Positions 13,433-26,500 of a DNA stretch of 64,000 bases are shown here, piece by piece. The position numbers and the translations under genes are program-made. The notes under the pieces were generated by a model. It made no database searches, had not been told where the DNA came from, and worked only from the letters and a program-made list of their open reading frames with translations. Positions within the stretch are counted from its first letter, which is position 1. Every line of letters begins with the position of its first letter. This stretch comes from Pyrocephalus nanus. Its lineage: Eukaryota > Chordata > Aves > Passeriformes > Tyrannidae. Location: contig CM076259.1 in NCBI GenBank assembly GCA_038380795.1, positions 68,229,741-68,293,740 of the forward strand, written 5' to 3'.

Positions 13433-13464
13433 AACTCCATCACTAAGGAGTGATGGAGTTTTTT
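13433..13464. repeat. Perfect 12-bp inverted repeat with 4-nt loop and T-run
   Basis: AACTCCATCACT (13433-13444) and AGTGATGGAGTT (13449-13460) are exact reverse complements separated by AAGG, and TTTTTT runs through 13459-13464. The shape resembles an intrinsic terminator or short hairpin. In a bird genome it is more likely a remnant of a small palindromic element. No surrounding gene is visible. Confidence 0.6.
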
Positions 13465-13860
13465 GGCTATTTTAATATCTGCAACACCAACATTCCACAC
13501 CAAAAAAATGGTATAACCTTGATCGTACTGCTAATTGTTTACTTTATCATCAAAGAATTAGGAAATAATGTTAATGAAATTTTAGTTATGCGCCTTATAC
13601 AAATTTTGACGGCGTAACTTGGCAATGGCAGTCCTTGGTCAGCCCAGAGGTCTCCTTAGCCCAGTATTCTGTCTCCAACAGCTGCCAAAAGCAAATGCTC
13701 AGGAAAGAGTGGAAGCATCCAAATTGCATTCCCTAAGTGCCCTTACAGTCTCTATCAATTTGTTTGTCAGGGTCTCTCTTAGCCCAGTGCAGTTTCTGTT
13801 TACTTAGTAAGCATCAGTGCGTTTCTCTTCCACAAGCGTGTCTCACTGAACTGTTTTACA

Positions 13861-14056
13861 TATGGGCATACACACATGGATATATAAGTATTTATGTATA
13901 TACATGCACACACACACACGAGCACAAGTACAGATACACACATACATAAAAAAACTGTTGCATTTTGTAAACTTCTTTTTCTCTTTTTCTTTTTCTCTGT
14001 TCCTTTTTCTTCTTTTTTGTTTTGTCTTTTTATCCTTTTCTTTCTTTTTCTTCCTA
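13861..14056. repeat. CA/TATG-rich microsatellite followed by polypyrimidine tract
   Basis: A purine/pyrimidine-alternating tract with a (CA)n core near 13906-13919 is followed, after a short gap, by a C/T-only-like tract at about 13971-14056. Frames translated through it (for example runs of FSFSLFLF) are composition artefacts. Confidence 0.8.
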
Positions 14057-15833
14057 CTGACTTAATGCTGATGCTCTTGTACTGGGAGAGAACTGTAATA
14101 CACCCTTCTCATACCGTTTGTGATGTTTTTACAGCACTTATACTTCCTTTCACCACAGTAAAAGAATCTTAGCTGATTCATTTGTTCCTTGTGTGGAGAA
14201 GTAATTTTGTACCTTCCCTCATCTTTTGTGTCCTTCCCTGAACCTTTCTAAGTTCATCTCCATCCTATCTGATTCCCATTCTTTGCCTTTGTCATATTTC
14301 TGCAGTTATTGGGTTTGGAATACATTTTCTAAGAACTCTTCTACAGTAAGCTGTTCTATGCTAACTGTACCACAGCCAGCATCTTCCAGGAACAAGGAAA
14401 ACCCTACCTTTCTTCCATGCTCATATTAAGCTTTGATGTGGATAGACAATATGATCACAATCTGTAAGATTTGGCCAGCATGCATAGCAGTTATGTGTGC
14501 TGATAACACCAGTATGGAATGCACCTGTCAAGATTTCATTAACTAGGTGGTTCACCGGGATTTTTTGACTGGTATAAAATTCCATCTAAGCTTTCAAATC
14601 ACTGTCAAATTCTCAGTCAATTAATTTGATCCAAATTATAAAAGAAAGAATGACCAGAGAAAAGGGTGCTTAGCCCTAGGAGATAATCCTTGCACAATAC
14701 CCAGATTATCCACAATAATCTCCCAGCAAGGAGAAGAAACCCAGTCTATCAGATGAGTGTAATGTGAGGTTCCTCACATGGATATCATTCTATGGGGCAG
14801 ATATATCTCCCTATCTGCACCATAAAAAGAACAGCCTGGAGGGGGTGTCTCCTATGTACTTATAATTCCCGTGACCAATTAATTGCCATAAGAAAATTTC
14901 AGATAGGAAGCAAGAAAAAAATTCTTTCCCTTCAACTTCACCTCCTCTAACATCTTTTAAAAACATCTTTTCCTGAGATCAGCACGGCTGGTTCTTTCCC
15001 AGAGCTGTATCAGTGGGCATTTTTAGGTGATAGAGATGTTACAAAGTCTTTCTTATTTTTTAATGAGAAAAGCACATCTAATCATAATTCTCACACTCCC
15101 TCTACTGTTGGTCTGATTTTAATTTCTTTACCCTCCCATATGAATGTTCTTTGTTAATTCAGATGATGGTAACAAATTAACAAATAAGCTATTTATCAAT
15201 AACATAAGCTACAAAACTGGTTACAGCCATTCATCTGGTACCACAAAGACGTCACTTGACTTAGCCAGATTTTCAGCATAATTTTCCTTAAATGACTGAT
15301 TTTATCAGTAAATCTATGTTCTTTAGCTAAGGCAGTAATGGCAGTGGTGCAAGATCAAGATACTCAAGTTTAGCATGCTATGGATCAGACTTTCAGAGAC
15401 TTCTGCAAGATATTTCACTTATTCGCAGAGTAAAGAGCTATTCAAATTGTGGGAAAATCAGGCTCACTAACATCGTAGACTGTGTATCTCTATGAAATGT
15501 GTTGACACCTGCTATAAACAGAAGATACTGCTCAAGCATTTTCTGTGGCAACTAGAAACTGTCAAAAGGTTTAGACATTTTGCATACTATTTATAGCCTT
15601 TTTTTTCTTCCTCCTTTAGTTTATGAACTCTGCCACACCTTTTGGGAGAACAATGCGCAGCAAATACATCTGCATTGTGACTAAGGTTTTCTTAGCATTT
15701 AAAAAATGCATATGAGAAATTTCTGACAGTGCTCCTTCCTGTATTCATAAAGGTGTGGTTAGAAAAGATTGCATGCCTTACTTCAACCTGTTGAAAGGTC
15801 TTCCCCAGGAGCAGCAACCTGAAACAGCTATAG

Positions 15834-15877
15834 AAAATGTAGGAAATGTGATAAAATGTAGGAAAAGTGATAAAATG
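15834..15877 (+). repeat. 19-bp tandem duplication
   Basis: The unit AAAATGTAGGAAATGTGAT is repeated once with one change and followed by AAAATG. It has no evident role. Confidence 0.75.
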
Positions 15878-16279
15878 CTGACAAATTACAACATAAAAAG
15901 AAAAAGGAGAGTTCCATATGTAAAATCTCAATACTTATTTAAACAGTGGTGAGATCAATATCTGTATGCCATAGTAAAAGAGCTGTAGCATTATTCTCTC
16001 TACAGTGAATATTTAAACTTTTGAGAGGTAGAAAAACTTTGGTCCCTCAAACAAAAAATAGTAACTAAGTGGTAAGGTAGACTGCTGGTAAAAATGGGCT
16101 ACTATCAAAAGGAGGAATGATTTGAACTTGGATTTAGTCATAGGCAAAGTGATTTTTCAAAGTAGTGAGCTCTTGCTTTCTTGTCCTGTTCTTTTAAAGA
16201 GTTAAACATGTGTAAGGAGTTGAAGAGCATGGCTGTCTGTCTCAAACACTGTCAAGGAAGGAACTTACTGTAAGTTAAG

Positions 16280-16899
16280 CCACCATGGTGAGAACTTGAG
16301 AGGAGCACAGAAGGGAGGAATTTGTGATGGGAAAGCCCTAATTCCAGGCCTAGCAGAGGTCAGGTCTGGTCAGCACATCCTGATTAATGCATCCAGACAA
16401 AAAATCCCACCATGGCAAACTGTGTGGAAAGTCACTGGTCAAACAAAGATCACCCCAAGTTATGAGATACATAGTATCTGTGACCACCAATGATCATGGA
16501 AGCCCCCCTGAATACACCTCTGTGGATACCCAGAACCTAGACTATATAAAGGTGGTACTGTTCTCCGGGTGTTAGGAAGATAAATTACTTGTCTATAGAA
16601 CTTGCTGAAGTTTAGGGCTTGACATGTTTCAATGATCTCAGACCTAGGGAGAGGGAGGTTAAAAAAAAGCTTGGGAAGAAGGATGTACCACTGATAGTGG
16701 ACACAAAGAATGCAGAATTTACAGATCACAAGGACATTTGGCAGAACTTCCAAGATAAGGAAGAAACTAATAAAACCAACTCAGCAACTATGCTGAATCA
16801 GCTCAGAGTGGGTAAAAGGCCTTTTGGCAGGGTAAGATTGCAAACACAAACTCATGGCCCTCTGACCCAAGAAACCCACTGAATCAAGAGAAAGACTGA
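16280..16899 (+). other. Unclassified segment with TATA-like promoter, possibly LTR-derived
   Basis: This stretch lies directly left of the LTR-like element. It contains a good TATA motif, ACTATATAAAGG, near 16542-16553. The frame at 16619-16882 (VKKKLGKKDVPL...) has no recognisable domain. It could be an older LTR or internal remnant of an endogenous retrovirus, but no gag, pol or env motif was recognised. Confidence 0.3.
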
Positions 16900-17330
16900 G
16901 TATGCAGACTAATTAGCATCATAGGTGAGGGAATCATTTAACCAACAGAAGATGGAATGCTAGTTATTACGAGAACTATGTAACTTGTACCCAATGAGCA
17001 TTAATTGCCTTGTTTACTAAGATGTATAAACAGTGAAAAGTTTTGAACAACCCTGAGACTGCCACCACCAAGAAGAAGGATCAACAAAACACCACTGCGT
17101 CCTGGGTGGTGACTATATTCTGCTTGATCTTTCTCCCTCCCTCCCTCCCTTTCTCCCTGCCTCTCTCTCTCTCTCTCTCTCCTCCCCTTACCCCTTTTCT
17201 ACTTCTTTCTATCTCTCTACCTCACATTCATTGTTAAATAAAACCTGTATTATTGACCTGGGCATATGGTCTCATTTGTGGAGAGATAAGAGGCAAAGGC
17301 ATCTCTCACTAATAGGATTGTAACAGCATG
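16900..17330 (+). mobile_element. LTR-like element of an endogenous retrovirus (solo or partial)
   Basis: The order of signals fits a U3-R-U5 unit on the + strand: CCAATGAG near 16991, a TATA box TGTATAAA at 17023-17030, a pyrimidine-rich leader with (CCCT)n and (TC)n at about 17130-17190, and a polyadenylation signal AATAAA at 17237-17242 followed by GT-rich sequence. No coding sequence is attached. Ends are not fixed: no convincing TG...CA termini or target duplication was identified by eye. Confidence 0.55.
17130..17190. repeat. (CCCT)n / (TC)n microsatellite
   Basis: A C/T-only tract with CTCC repeats then CT repeats sits inside the LTR-like element. It is likely length-variable. Confidence 0.85.
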
Positions 17331-20300
17331 TTTGGAGATGAGCCTTGCATTTGGATTAGGCTGAAGAATTCTAATTTTTGAGCATGAAGGAAAGAACAAA
17401 GTTGTTACAAAGGACCCCAGGCACTCGGCTCTGCCAGTAGTTGCCCTTTGCAAGGCATCCCAGGACGTTGCTTATCTACCTTTAAAACTTGCATCTTAGT
17501 ATGATCTACCATGCCCTTGGGGAAAGGGGCTTTCCATCTCACATTAGATCATTAGTATATTTTACTACTATCTAGGAGCAAGAGAACCAGAATCCTCAGC
17601 AGAAATATACAGAAATCCCATGAAGTCTAATGATAGAATATCTTGCCCATGGGAAAAAATCATACTCCTTATCTGTCCCTCTCCTCTGTCTTGCTGTCAT
17701 GAAGGCTACTGGGATTCATACAGCCATTTCTAATCTGGTTCTGAGTCACACATACCTCTTGGTAAGGGTGTACCCATAGGCAATATGTTCCCTTGGTTAA
17801 TTATTTTGACCAGGGTGAAAAGTACCTCTGTACAAAGAGGTATCACAGGTCCCAAGCCTCAGCTTATTTTGTGTTGGGCTGGACTGGGAATTTAGGGAGG
17901 AGCAGACCTTGTGTTAGTCACCTTCAAGAGAAAGGTGTCACCCTAGGCAAGAGCATCATTTTTCTGTTTGCTGCCCTGGGTTCTTTCTTTCTAGAAGTGA
18001 CCCTTCCCATTTTGACTTCACCTGTTAGAACTGCTGCCTACATATACAAGAAATCTTAGACCAATCCTGAGCAAGAAAAATGTGCAAGTGGTGCAGATAT
18101 ACAAACCCACATCCCAGGTAAAGGTTACATTAACTAGCTGTATCTGCCTGCTAAATGCTGCCTGGGAGCTGGCCATCATCCACTGCTGACACCTATCCGT
18201 ATGTTTCACTGTGTTTAGTTTTAGTCATCTTTTGACATGAGTTATATCAAAATTGAGAAATCAGGTCCAGCGAATACAACCATACTAGTCAAATAATTAA
18301 GAGTAGGATCTCTGGGCTTGAGAAATATCCTCTGTTTGTCCATACTATTATCATGCACACTCTTTGACACAGTTTTGTTCCTGCCAATTGACTATCTCTG
18401 AAAAAAGGCTGGAGCACAGATCTCTCTAGTACAAGTTTTGGACTGTTTTCAAAAGGAGTGTGGATGAGGCCACACAGTTCTTTTTGGAAAGCAAATTTAG
18501 TGATACAGGTACGGAACATGCTGTGCCACTTTTCCTCAGGCCAAGGACTGGGCCTTGGTAAGTTTAATTTAATATGATAAATGTAGCTGCTTTATCTATA
18601 TCTTGAAAAGAAAAAATTGAACAGTACTTGGTAGATTGTCTTCAAATCTTTTGGACACACCAGTTACAGTAATAGAATCTTATTAAGACACAGTAGTTAA
18701 CCAATCCCACTTGGAAAGTCTGAAGTATTAAAGGACTTCTCTTTTGGAGGACTGAGTGTATGAAAAAAATGTATTCAGTAAGTATTCCTCTCTTTTTGGG
18801 AGGAGTCACAGAGTCCTATTTGTCCAAAAAGTTGCCTTCTGAGTCACTGCTCATTCCCAGCTCTCTGCTGTGAATCTACATAAAAACTCAATAGAGTTAG
18901 GCTAAATGATGTTATTTTCATTATGTCATCTTTTAAACTGTAGTGAGGATACGGAGGTAGCACAATATTTTGTAATACATTTTGTACTGAAAAATGGAAA
19001 CTCAACAAAAACTGACAAGAAAGTCATGTAGAGAAGAAAAATGTTTTACTAGCAGTCAAGGGACACACTCTGTAGAAAACTTTATAAGTGAAAGTTAAGA
19101 ACATTGAACACAACCGTCTTGTCCAGATAACCATGAGAATTGAGAAATGGGATAATATATTGCCACTGTAGGGTGCTATAAGCATTTGACTTTAATAATA
19201 CTGAATAAGCAATTCAAATCTAAATTATGGCATTTCTGAACTCCTTAGGTTCAGTTTTCTGCCAGTGCTGCTCTATTTTAAAATAAGACAACATCCCCTT
19301 CTGGCAGCTTCTTAGCATGCCTTGCAAGAATTCAGTGGATAACCAATAAGCCCTCACTATTGATGAGGTATTTAAAATGAGCCTGCTCGAAATGTCCTCC
19401 AAAATGTGCTAGAAATCTAAGCAGCAAGAGATAGTGGCTTTTGATTACTAATCAGTAATATGTCCCTATTGCTTGTTAATAATAACTTATGAAGAAGTTT
19501 TAATGGAGGAAGGAATTCTAAGACATTTCTTGATTTCTCTTATAAATCATATCCGGCCACGCACTCTGCTAAATCAAACTATTTGAATTATTTGGATGGA
19601 GTTATATCCTGTTAAGCCTGGGATGTGGCCATGTACGTTTGTATCTCTTTTTCAGAGAACTCTCTCTTTCTTTCCTTAGAGCATGGCAAACAAAAGCAGA
19701 GTATTACCTAACTCCCAGCAAGTAGGTTACTGATAGGTAGATGTGAAACAAGTTAGTTGTCAGCTCCAAAGAACCTTACTGGTTGAACTAGAAAAGACCC
19801 AAAATCCTTCAAATCTGATAAATCACTAGTAGAATACAGCCCAGTGTAATGACTAGGTAAATTGCATCCTTGATTAAAAGTCATTGGTTGTCAGTACAGA
19901 GGCATATACATATACATATATATATACACACATATATATATATGTGCTACTATTCTTGCACTGCTCTTTGGAAAAATGTGTGTCTGTCTGTGCTTCAATT
20001 TGGCTACTTTCTTGAGAGTGAGAAAGGGAACAAAGGTGGCACAATTCAAGTTCTGAAATAGCCTGAGAAATTAAAGTTCACTGTATCTATATTTCTGTCC
20101 TTCCTTCAATTAAATACAGACCTTAAACTAGACCATTGAAAGAAAACTGAAACCTGACTGCAGAACAGTTCATACAGTCTGGGCTGGATTTGTGGTTGAT
20201 CTCCTTTGTTGTACTGAGATCTAGAGGACATGCTTGAGTTCCTCTCAATTTCTGAAACCTCAGTTTCTTCAGAGTATGGGAAGTTTATTAATGGAAAATA

Positions 20301-22240
20301 GTTGCAGGTCATTTTTACTGTATGTTATACTGAACTGCTCAATTTCTGATACATGGCATTGCATCATGTATTCTTTATTAACCAGGAACAATACTTGTAT
20401 GTGGTTACCATATAGAAAATGAGACAGAATGTTTAGCAGTAGGTTAGATTTCCTTTGGTCTGAAAAAAATACTTGCTTTTTTTTTTTCATCTTTGAAATA
20501 CTAAGTAATCAGCACAGCTAACATCAAAAATTCACCATGCATTGAATACACTGGTTGTTGCAGATCAGCCAGTAAACAACAGCTGGCCCACTTGATTCTT
20601 AAGCTAAGGTCAGTACCATTGTTGGAATTTCTTATATTGTATGCATTTTCCTGCAGACTACCTATTCCGTCACAGCAGATGCCAAAGAGTTAGTAAGGAC
20701 TGCCTCAGAATAACCCTTGGGCTTATTTTGTGCAGCAGAACTGGCTTGCTCTGTCCCATAATTTCTTCTCTGTGTTCAAAGACCATAAATACAGGAAAAT
20801 ATCAATTTAATTTCTCCAGACTGTATTGTTTGCATCTCTATATGTGTTTCTCAAACATTTTGGCTAAAGAAGTCGGTGCTGTGGGACAGGTTAAGTTTAT
20901 CTCTGATTTACAAGCAGAACTTGTCTGGTTGAATGTAAAATGATAACAAATTCATAAAATGTAGCACCCTGGTTGTGAAAGAAAAATGTTTCAAAACAAA
21001 AAGATATTCCTAGTTTCAGGCGTTGTTATTATAAATCAAAGCTAGACATACATTTCAAATTAAAGGGTATCTATTTTAAAAGTTAATTCCCATTTAATGA
21101 TAAATCTGCATTTCTTACAAGGAAAGACATCTGTTTCATTTGGGAGGCAACTATGAGGTCCCAGTAAGACATATTCATAAAAGTTTCTTCATGATTGCAA
21201 AAAGGTAAACATTCCAGGACTGCTATAAGTATTTTTAACTTCAAGAAACTCCAAAGTTGAGATGTAGAAAGTTCAGAAATGTTTACTTGCTCGTATTCAT
21301 TAATTCTGATACTTGTGGTAGTTAGTAGTTTATACTTGGTATTTTCTTGTCTGCTGCTCTGTTTCATCAACTCTATTTCATCAGATATAACTAATGTTTA
21401 GACAATAACTTCACACTACTAAATACCAAGCCTACAAAGAGGTAAGCATCAACAAAAATAAGGACTATTACTTAATTAATTCATGACAGAGTTTGATTTG
21501 TTTGTGTTCAAAGAAATTCTTAACTTTCACACAGATAATAGGACTGAAGGTTGTCCAGCATCTTGCTGAATGATTTCTCACATATTTCATTGCAAAAGTT
21601 CCCCAAATATAAAAGAAGCATGGGCCCATATAAGCTACATTAAAACCAGCCTCTGCATCTTAAATAGAAGCATGGAGTTGTATACAATTTTTCTGTAAGA
21701 AAATTACTGATTCTATAATACTGTATTTACTAATAGTAAGGCAGTTCTTAGCCTACAAAACTTATCTGCAGCCATTTTAAAGAGAGAAAAAAATAAACAA
21801 AGGCTTAATTTTATTTTTCTGTTTGTTGCTGGCTGTACTGAAGGAGAATGCAAATGTACACAGATAAGAGTCTTGCAATAAGATCTCCCGTGGGAGGGGT
21901 TTCCCCCCGGATCTTTTGCCTCTGCCCACATAGTCAAACAGTGCAAATGCTTTATGCAGATCAGATTCCAGTGTGTGTTCCCCATGTAACACTTCTCCAG
22001 AATTTTTCTTTGGTGAAATATAGTGTTCCTTCCTGTTCACCTGTGTACATACCTGAAACCTGGTAGCTGAGAGGCAGCCCTACAGCGCTGCAACATATAT
22101 GTGGAAAATCAAAATGACTGTAGTGTATTTTTCCAAATGGTAATTGCTTGGTTTTCTGTTTCAAGGTCTGTGAAAGCAGTTCGTTTTGTGAAACCCAGCC
22201 CTACTGCACTTGAAAAGCACAGCAAGCACAGAAGCGTAAC
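17331..22240. other. Gene-poor flank upstream of SCEL
   Basis: Nothing beyond scattered short frames and one AT-rich simple repeat (19898-19945) was recognised. No splice-flanked open exon with sciellin-like residues was found. Confidence 0.5.
19898..19945. repeat. (TATACA)n/(TA)n microsatellite
   Basis: Alternating TACATA, TATA and CACA units run through this stretch. The overlapping frame rich in HIHIYIHTYIY is a repeat artefact. Confidence 0.85.
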
Positions 22241-22318
22241 AACTCACCCGTACTTTTAATTGATCTGGTATTTCTACAAGGTGCCACCCTTTTCCACACC
22301 TCCTACCTCCTCCTTAAG

Positions 22319-22325
22319 TGACTCA
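22319..22325 (+). promoter_or_regulatory. SCEL: AP-1 site in the candidate SCEL promoter
   Basis: A perfect TGACTCA lies about 150 bp before the donor of the candidate first exon. AP-1 control is well established for cornified-envelope genes as a class. No TATA box was seen near it. The motif is read directly; its role is inferred. Confidence 0.45.
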
Positions 22326-22329
22326 GCCT

Positions 22330-22478
22330 CTGAAGGAGAAATCTCTTGAGTTTTCAGACAGCTGGATGGGGAAAGACAATTCAGCTCTCTGTCTTCTTTG
22401 ACTGTGCCTCACTTCCAGCTGTCTCCAGGTTGACTAACCACACTGAGCCACGCTAGGACACTAAACTACCATACCTAG
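22330..22478 (+). other. SCEL: Candidate SCEL exon 1 (5' untranslated)
   Basis: A strong donor, ACCTAG|GTAAGG, ends at 22478, about 150 bp after the AP-1 site and 6 kb before the start-codon exon. Mammalian SCEL, as remembered, begins with an untranslated exon, so one is expected. The left boundary is approximate because no initiator is evident. A 12-codon open frame beginning ATGGGGAAAGAC at 22366 would be an upstream ORF if transcription starts before it; it stops inside the exon. Another first exon elsewhere cannot be excluded. Confidence 0.4.
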
Positions 22479-23532
22479 GTAAGGATATTTACTCTTCTGG
22501 CTTTATATAGCATATATGGAAAGTCTTACATTTTCAGATGTTCTGTGATTTCTTAGTGTCCAGTTCAGGATCCCACTTCAGAGAATCTGATTTTCAAGCT
22601 GTGTGGAGAGCTTGTCTATGAAAATCCAGGGTCTAGAAGTTTTACAGTTTAGGTGTTCAGATTCCTCGGATCTTTCTGACTTCTGGCTTTATGATCTCAA
22701 TTACTTCATTATTTACATCATATTGTTAATTTTATTCTAGTGTTAATTCTCTGATGAAAAACTCACTGTTCAGACCACTTTTCATGAATAGCTGTTTAAA
22801 TATGTCAGTTTTGCTCTTTGGTTAATTTTATTGTTTGTTTATTCTTTCTTTGTAATTTTTATCTAAAATTAAAGAATATTTACTCTTTTCTCTTTCAATT
22901 GAATTTGCTTCAAGTTTATTATTTTGCAAAAATAGTTTGGTTTCATTTTCACCTTTGCAAAAGGAATAGCAAAAATACCCATTCTGCTTTGATACAAAGA
23001 CTTATCTACACAATTAGCTGAACCCATGTATAGACAGGATGTGTTCTTCACCAAAAATCTAGGAAAATGAATGACATAGTTGAATAAATAAAATGATTAC
23101 CCCCTCTTTTATACTCTATTAAAAAAACCCAAACCCAAACCACTACATTTAAAACTGATCATGCATTTCTAACTTCAAAATACATACAAATTTGTGTTCT
23201 GACTTTGCAGCTGATTTTACATTAATGACAGTTCCAAAGCTGCTTTCAAAACAGAATCTCCTCCACCCACATCTTGAAAAACCAGTTTTGAGAGCTCTTT
23301 CAGCTACAAAGATGAATGATTTCTGTCATACATTCACGTGTTCTCTAGTCCTACCTTGCCTCTTCCAACCTTGCTTGTTTTCTCTTTTACACACATACAT
23401 GTTTTTATTTTCTGTGAGAGTTGTTATTAATTCTGTGGCCAAAACTGCAGAGTAAAATATTCATTTAAGCACAGTGTATTAATTCCAGAAGTTCACAAAT
23501 ATGTTATATGGCTATTGTTCTGATATAAAACT

Positions 23533-23554
23533 CCCCCCCCCCCCAAAAAAAAAA
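23533..23554. repeat. C12A10 homopolymer pair
   Basis: Twelve C are followed directly by ten A. It is prone to length error and polymorphism. Confidence 0.9.
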
Positions 23555-26500
23555 TCAATCTAGGAACACATTTTTGTTATTCTTTGATGTCTGTAAAATA
23601 AATTTACTTATTTTTTAAATGTCATTTCAGCAAAAAGACAAAAAGACTAACTAATTGCCAAACAAATAGAATCACCAGTGATAATTTTGTAGGGAAGAAA
23701 GTAGAGGATCAGTTATACATATAGACCTGCACCTTACAGAGTAGACCTTTAAGGCTATTTGAAGATATCATATTCTCATCTGAAATAACAAGTTTGGATG
23801 TATGAAGGATGGTACAGCATTGAATGGCTCTGGCTGTGATGGTGATTTGCAAAACAACCTTTATCTGGAATTAAGGAACACAAATTCTTACTTGAATTTA
23901 AGTATAGGTAGCCAGATCTGACAGCCCAGTCACAGCACTTTTGATATCTGAGAGGGGCATCGATGGATGTAGAGAAGAGCAAAATTCGTACTGACTTCCA
24001 AAGCAGAAAGATTTTACCTTACATACTTATGGATCCCTATCTAGAAGAACAACTGTAACGATGTGTCTCCCCAGTGCCTTAGTTTTAAGGCTTGTAGATC
24101 TTCATCCTGTAACAAGTTAGAATTACTTTAATCAGTTTCTTGCTCACACTTTCTGTATTCAAGAGAAATGATGGAGAAAATAATGACGTTTGCTGACATG
24201 GAAGTTGTTAAGGGAAAGCAAGGAAATACTGTTGTGTGATTCATAACTGTGATTAAGACCAAATGTGCTTTTCTTTAAAATGTCATATTCTCCACATTTA
24301 TCTGATATAAATGAAAGATAAGCCATGTATATAGAATTAACATTAAGGGTTACAATGGAAAACAAAGCAAATGGAAAAGTAGAGTTGGAGTAAGTCTTCA
24401 TTTCTAATGGAATAAGTCTAAAATTTTGAGCTCCACTTACAAGATATTGAAAGTTGAGCTTATTTCAGAACAGAATATTTCTTTAAGAAGATGAAATTTT
24501 GGTGGCACATTTCATATTTGGGATAAACAAAGAAAAATATAAATGTCTTATTTTCTTTTCTGTATGGCAAATATTAGATGCTATTGAAAAGCTGGAACTG
24601 GAAGGACATGTAGCAAACAGTAGTCAGCAAGCTGTGGTCGTGTAGAGCCATCTATAAGGAACCTGTTAGTTCCAGCTGGTGTTTCATGTGGATGTACCAA
24701 ACTCAGCTGCTTCTCTAAAATCCAGGCTGCTTTAGCAATGCAGCATGAGAAGCTGGATGACAGGAAAATTCTGAAACATTTTTATTTAAAACTGGTTGTT
24801 CAGTTACAAAATTAATTAATAATATTGGGAAGTTTGACATTTTAGGCATTTGCATTTGGCAAAGCTTTATATGAAAAGCCTCAGTATAAAAACAAATGTT
24901 TTGACTTTTAAGAGAAGAAGGTGTCCCTCTCACACCCCTCCTTCAACATTTACTATGTTGAATTACTGATTATACAGTATATATGCAATGCTTCTTGCCT
25001 CTAAGCCATGAAAAGAAATATTGTTTATTAAAAGAAAAATGCATGTAAACTGAATATTTATAAATAAGATCCTTATCACTGTCATAGCTAGAAGCCAAAG
25101 AACAAAGACTAGTTTGTTTCAACTAGTTCAGTCTGATGTGGAAAACATGAATCTTATAGGAAATGCTTGTATTATTCTCATGTATTTTTTTTTAAATACA
25201 GCTATGCATATATGTGAAGCCTCACCACATAGAAAGCTACAGCCAAGAGCAGAAGAAGAGAGGCAAAAGGGATCTGTGATGGAAGAATGGGTGTGTTCAG
25301 ACCATCTGAAAACCAGAAGATCTAGCTTTCAGAATTTAAGACAGGCCTGAGTTATTCTGCTGATCAGTCACTGCAGGAGGTGGAAAGGAGATGTAGAAGT
25401 GTGAATACCAATATTTGTGATTAAAATAGGATTAGAGATCTATGCTGCTTTTGGAATAACTTCCTTCCAGGTTGGAGGGGCATTTGACTTTCCCTGAAGT
25501 TACGTCTGAAGTTTTTTCTGAATTTCTTTGGGATTATATTTGAGTTTCTCCAAAAATGGGGAGGGTCTGAATCCAGGGCTGGCATGTCTTAAAACCATTT
25601 GGGAACTGCTCACTGGACTGGCTGGGGCAGTTTTAATTTTCTTTTCAAGTTTCCTGACGCTGTTTTTAAATTCAAATTACACTGGAGCTGCATTCCTGTT
25701 TGTTTTTGTTTTGCATTCCAGCTGAGTTGTTTTGCTTCAGTGGTTGAGATCCTATTAAGAATGTCTGAACTAAATTTACTACTATAGTATGCTGTAGAAA
25801 TCTATAACTCCTCTTTCTCACAAAGTTAAAAAAATTTTTTAAATCTCCCTTTGGGCTGGAGATAAGATGTTCACTGACCTGTGTGACCAGTGTGACAGTT
25901 TCACATCTTCATTAGCTGGAATTTTTAAACTAATGGGATCTTCATAGTCTTTTGTCCATTCCCCTTTCCAAACACACAGATATACACACAGTTCAAAATA
26001 GTGAAGACCAAGAAAAAAATGCTTTGATGAGCTGTGTCCTGCCTCTTTATGCAAGATTCTTTTACTTTCTAAGATCCTAAAATTTAAATCTTACTCTAAT
26101 GATTCTTGATTGTCTGTGCTACAGACTGAAGTAGTTTTTAATTTGCATTTTAAATTTTAATGGGTCAATCTTTGATATATAACTTGAAAGTTCAGAAGCA
26201 AGAAGCAAGCTTTGTGACAATATGGCATTATTCTGTAGGATTAAAATGCTTTGATTTAAAATTTCAGAATACCTGGCACATTTTCAGTCCTGACTGTAAA
26301 AGGGAGTGTGCCTGGTTTTTGTATTCACTTATGCATACTACTTTGGGGTTGGGAGACTAGGCAGCAGTTTATTCTGGATGCTGTACACATGTGCAACAGA
26401 AATATTGTTTTGCCCTTAAACCATTAAAAAATAAATATAGGACAAGAGAAAAACCACTACTTTAATTAAGTTAAGGAGGACAAAAGAAACACACTTGCTG

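Larger units (their letters stand above)
10179..16279. other. Gene-poor flank with simple repeats
   Basis: No gene is supported. Features listed separately are a perfect hairpin (13433-13460), a CA/TATG-rich tract followed by a pyrimidine tract (13861-14056) and a 19-bp tandem duplication (15834-15871). Open frames in the pyrimidine tract are low-complexity artefacts. Confidence 0.55.

Noticed and set aside
13862..14172. Frames rich in HTHTHT and FSFSLFLF
   Set aside because: They translate a microsatellite and a pyrimidine tract.
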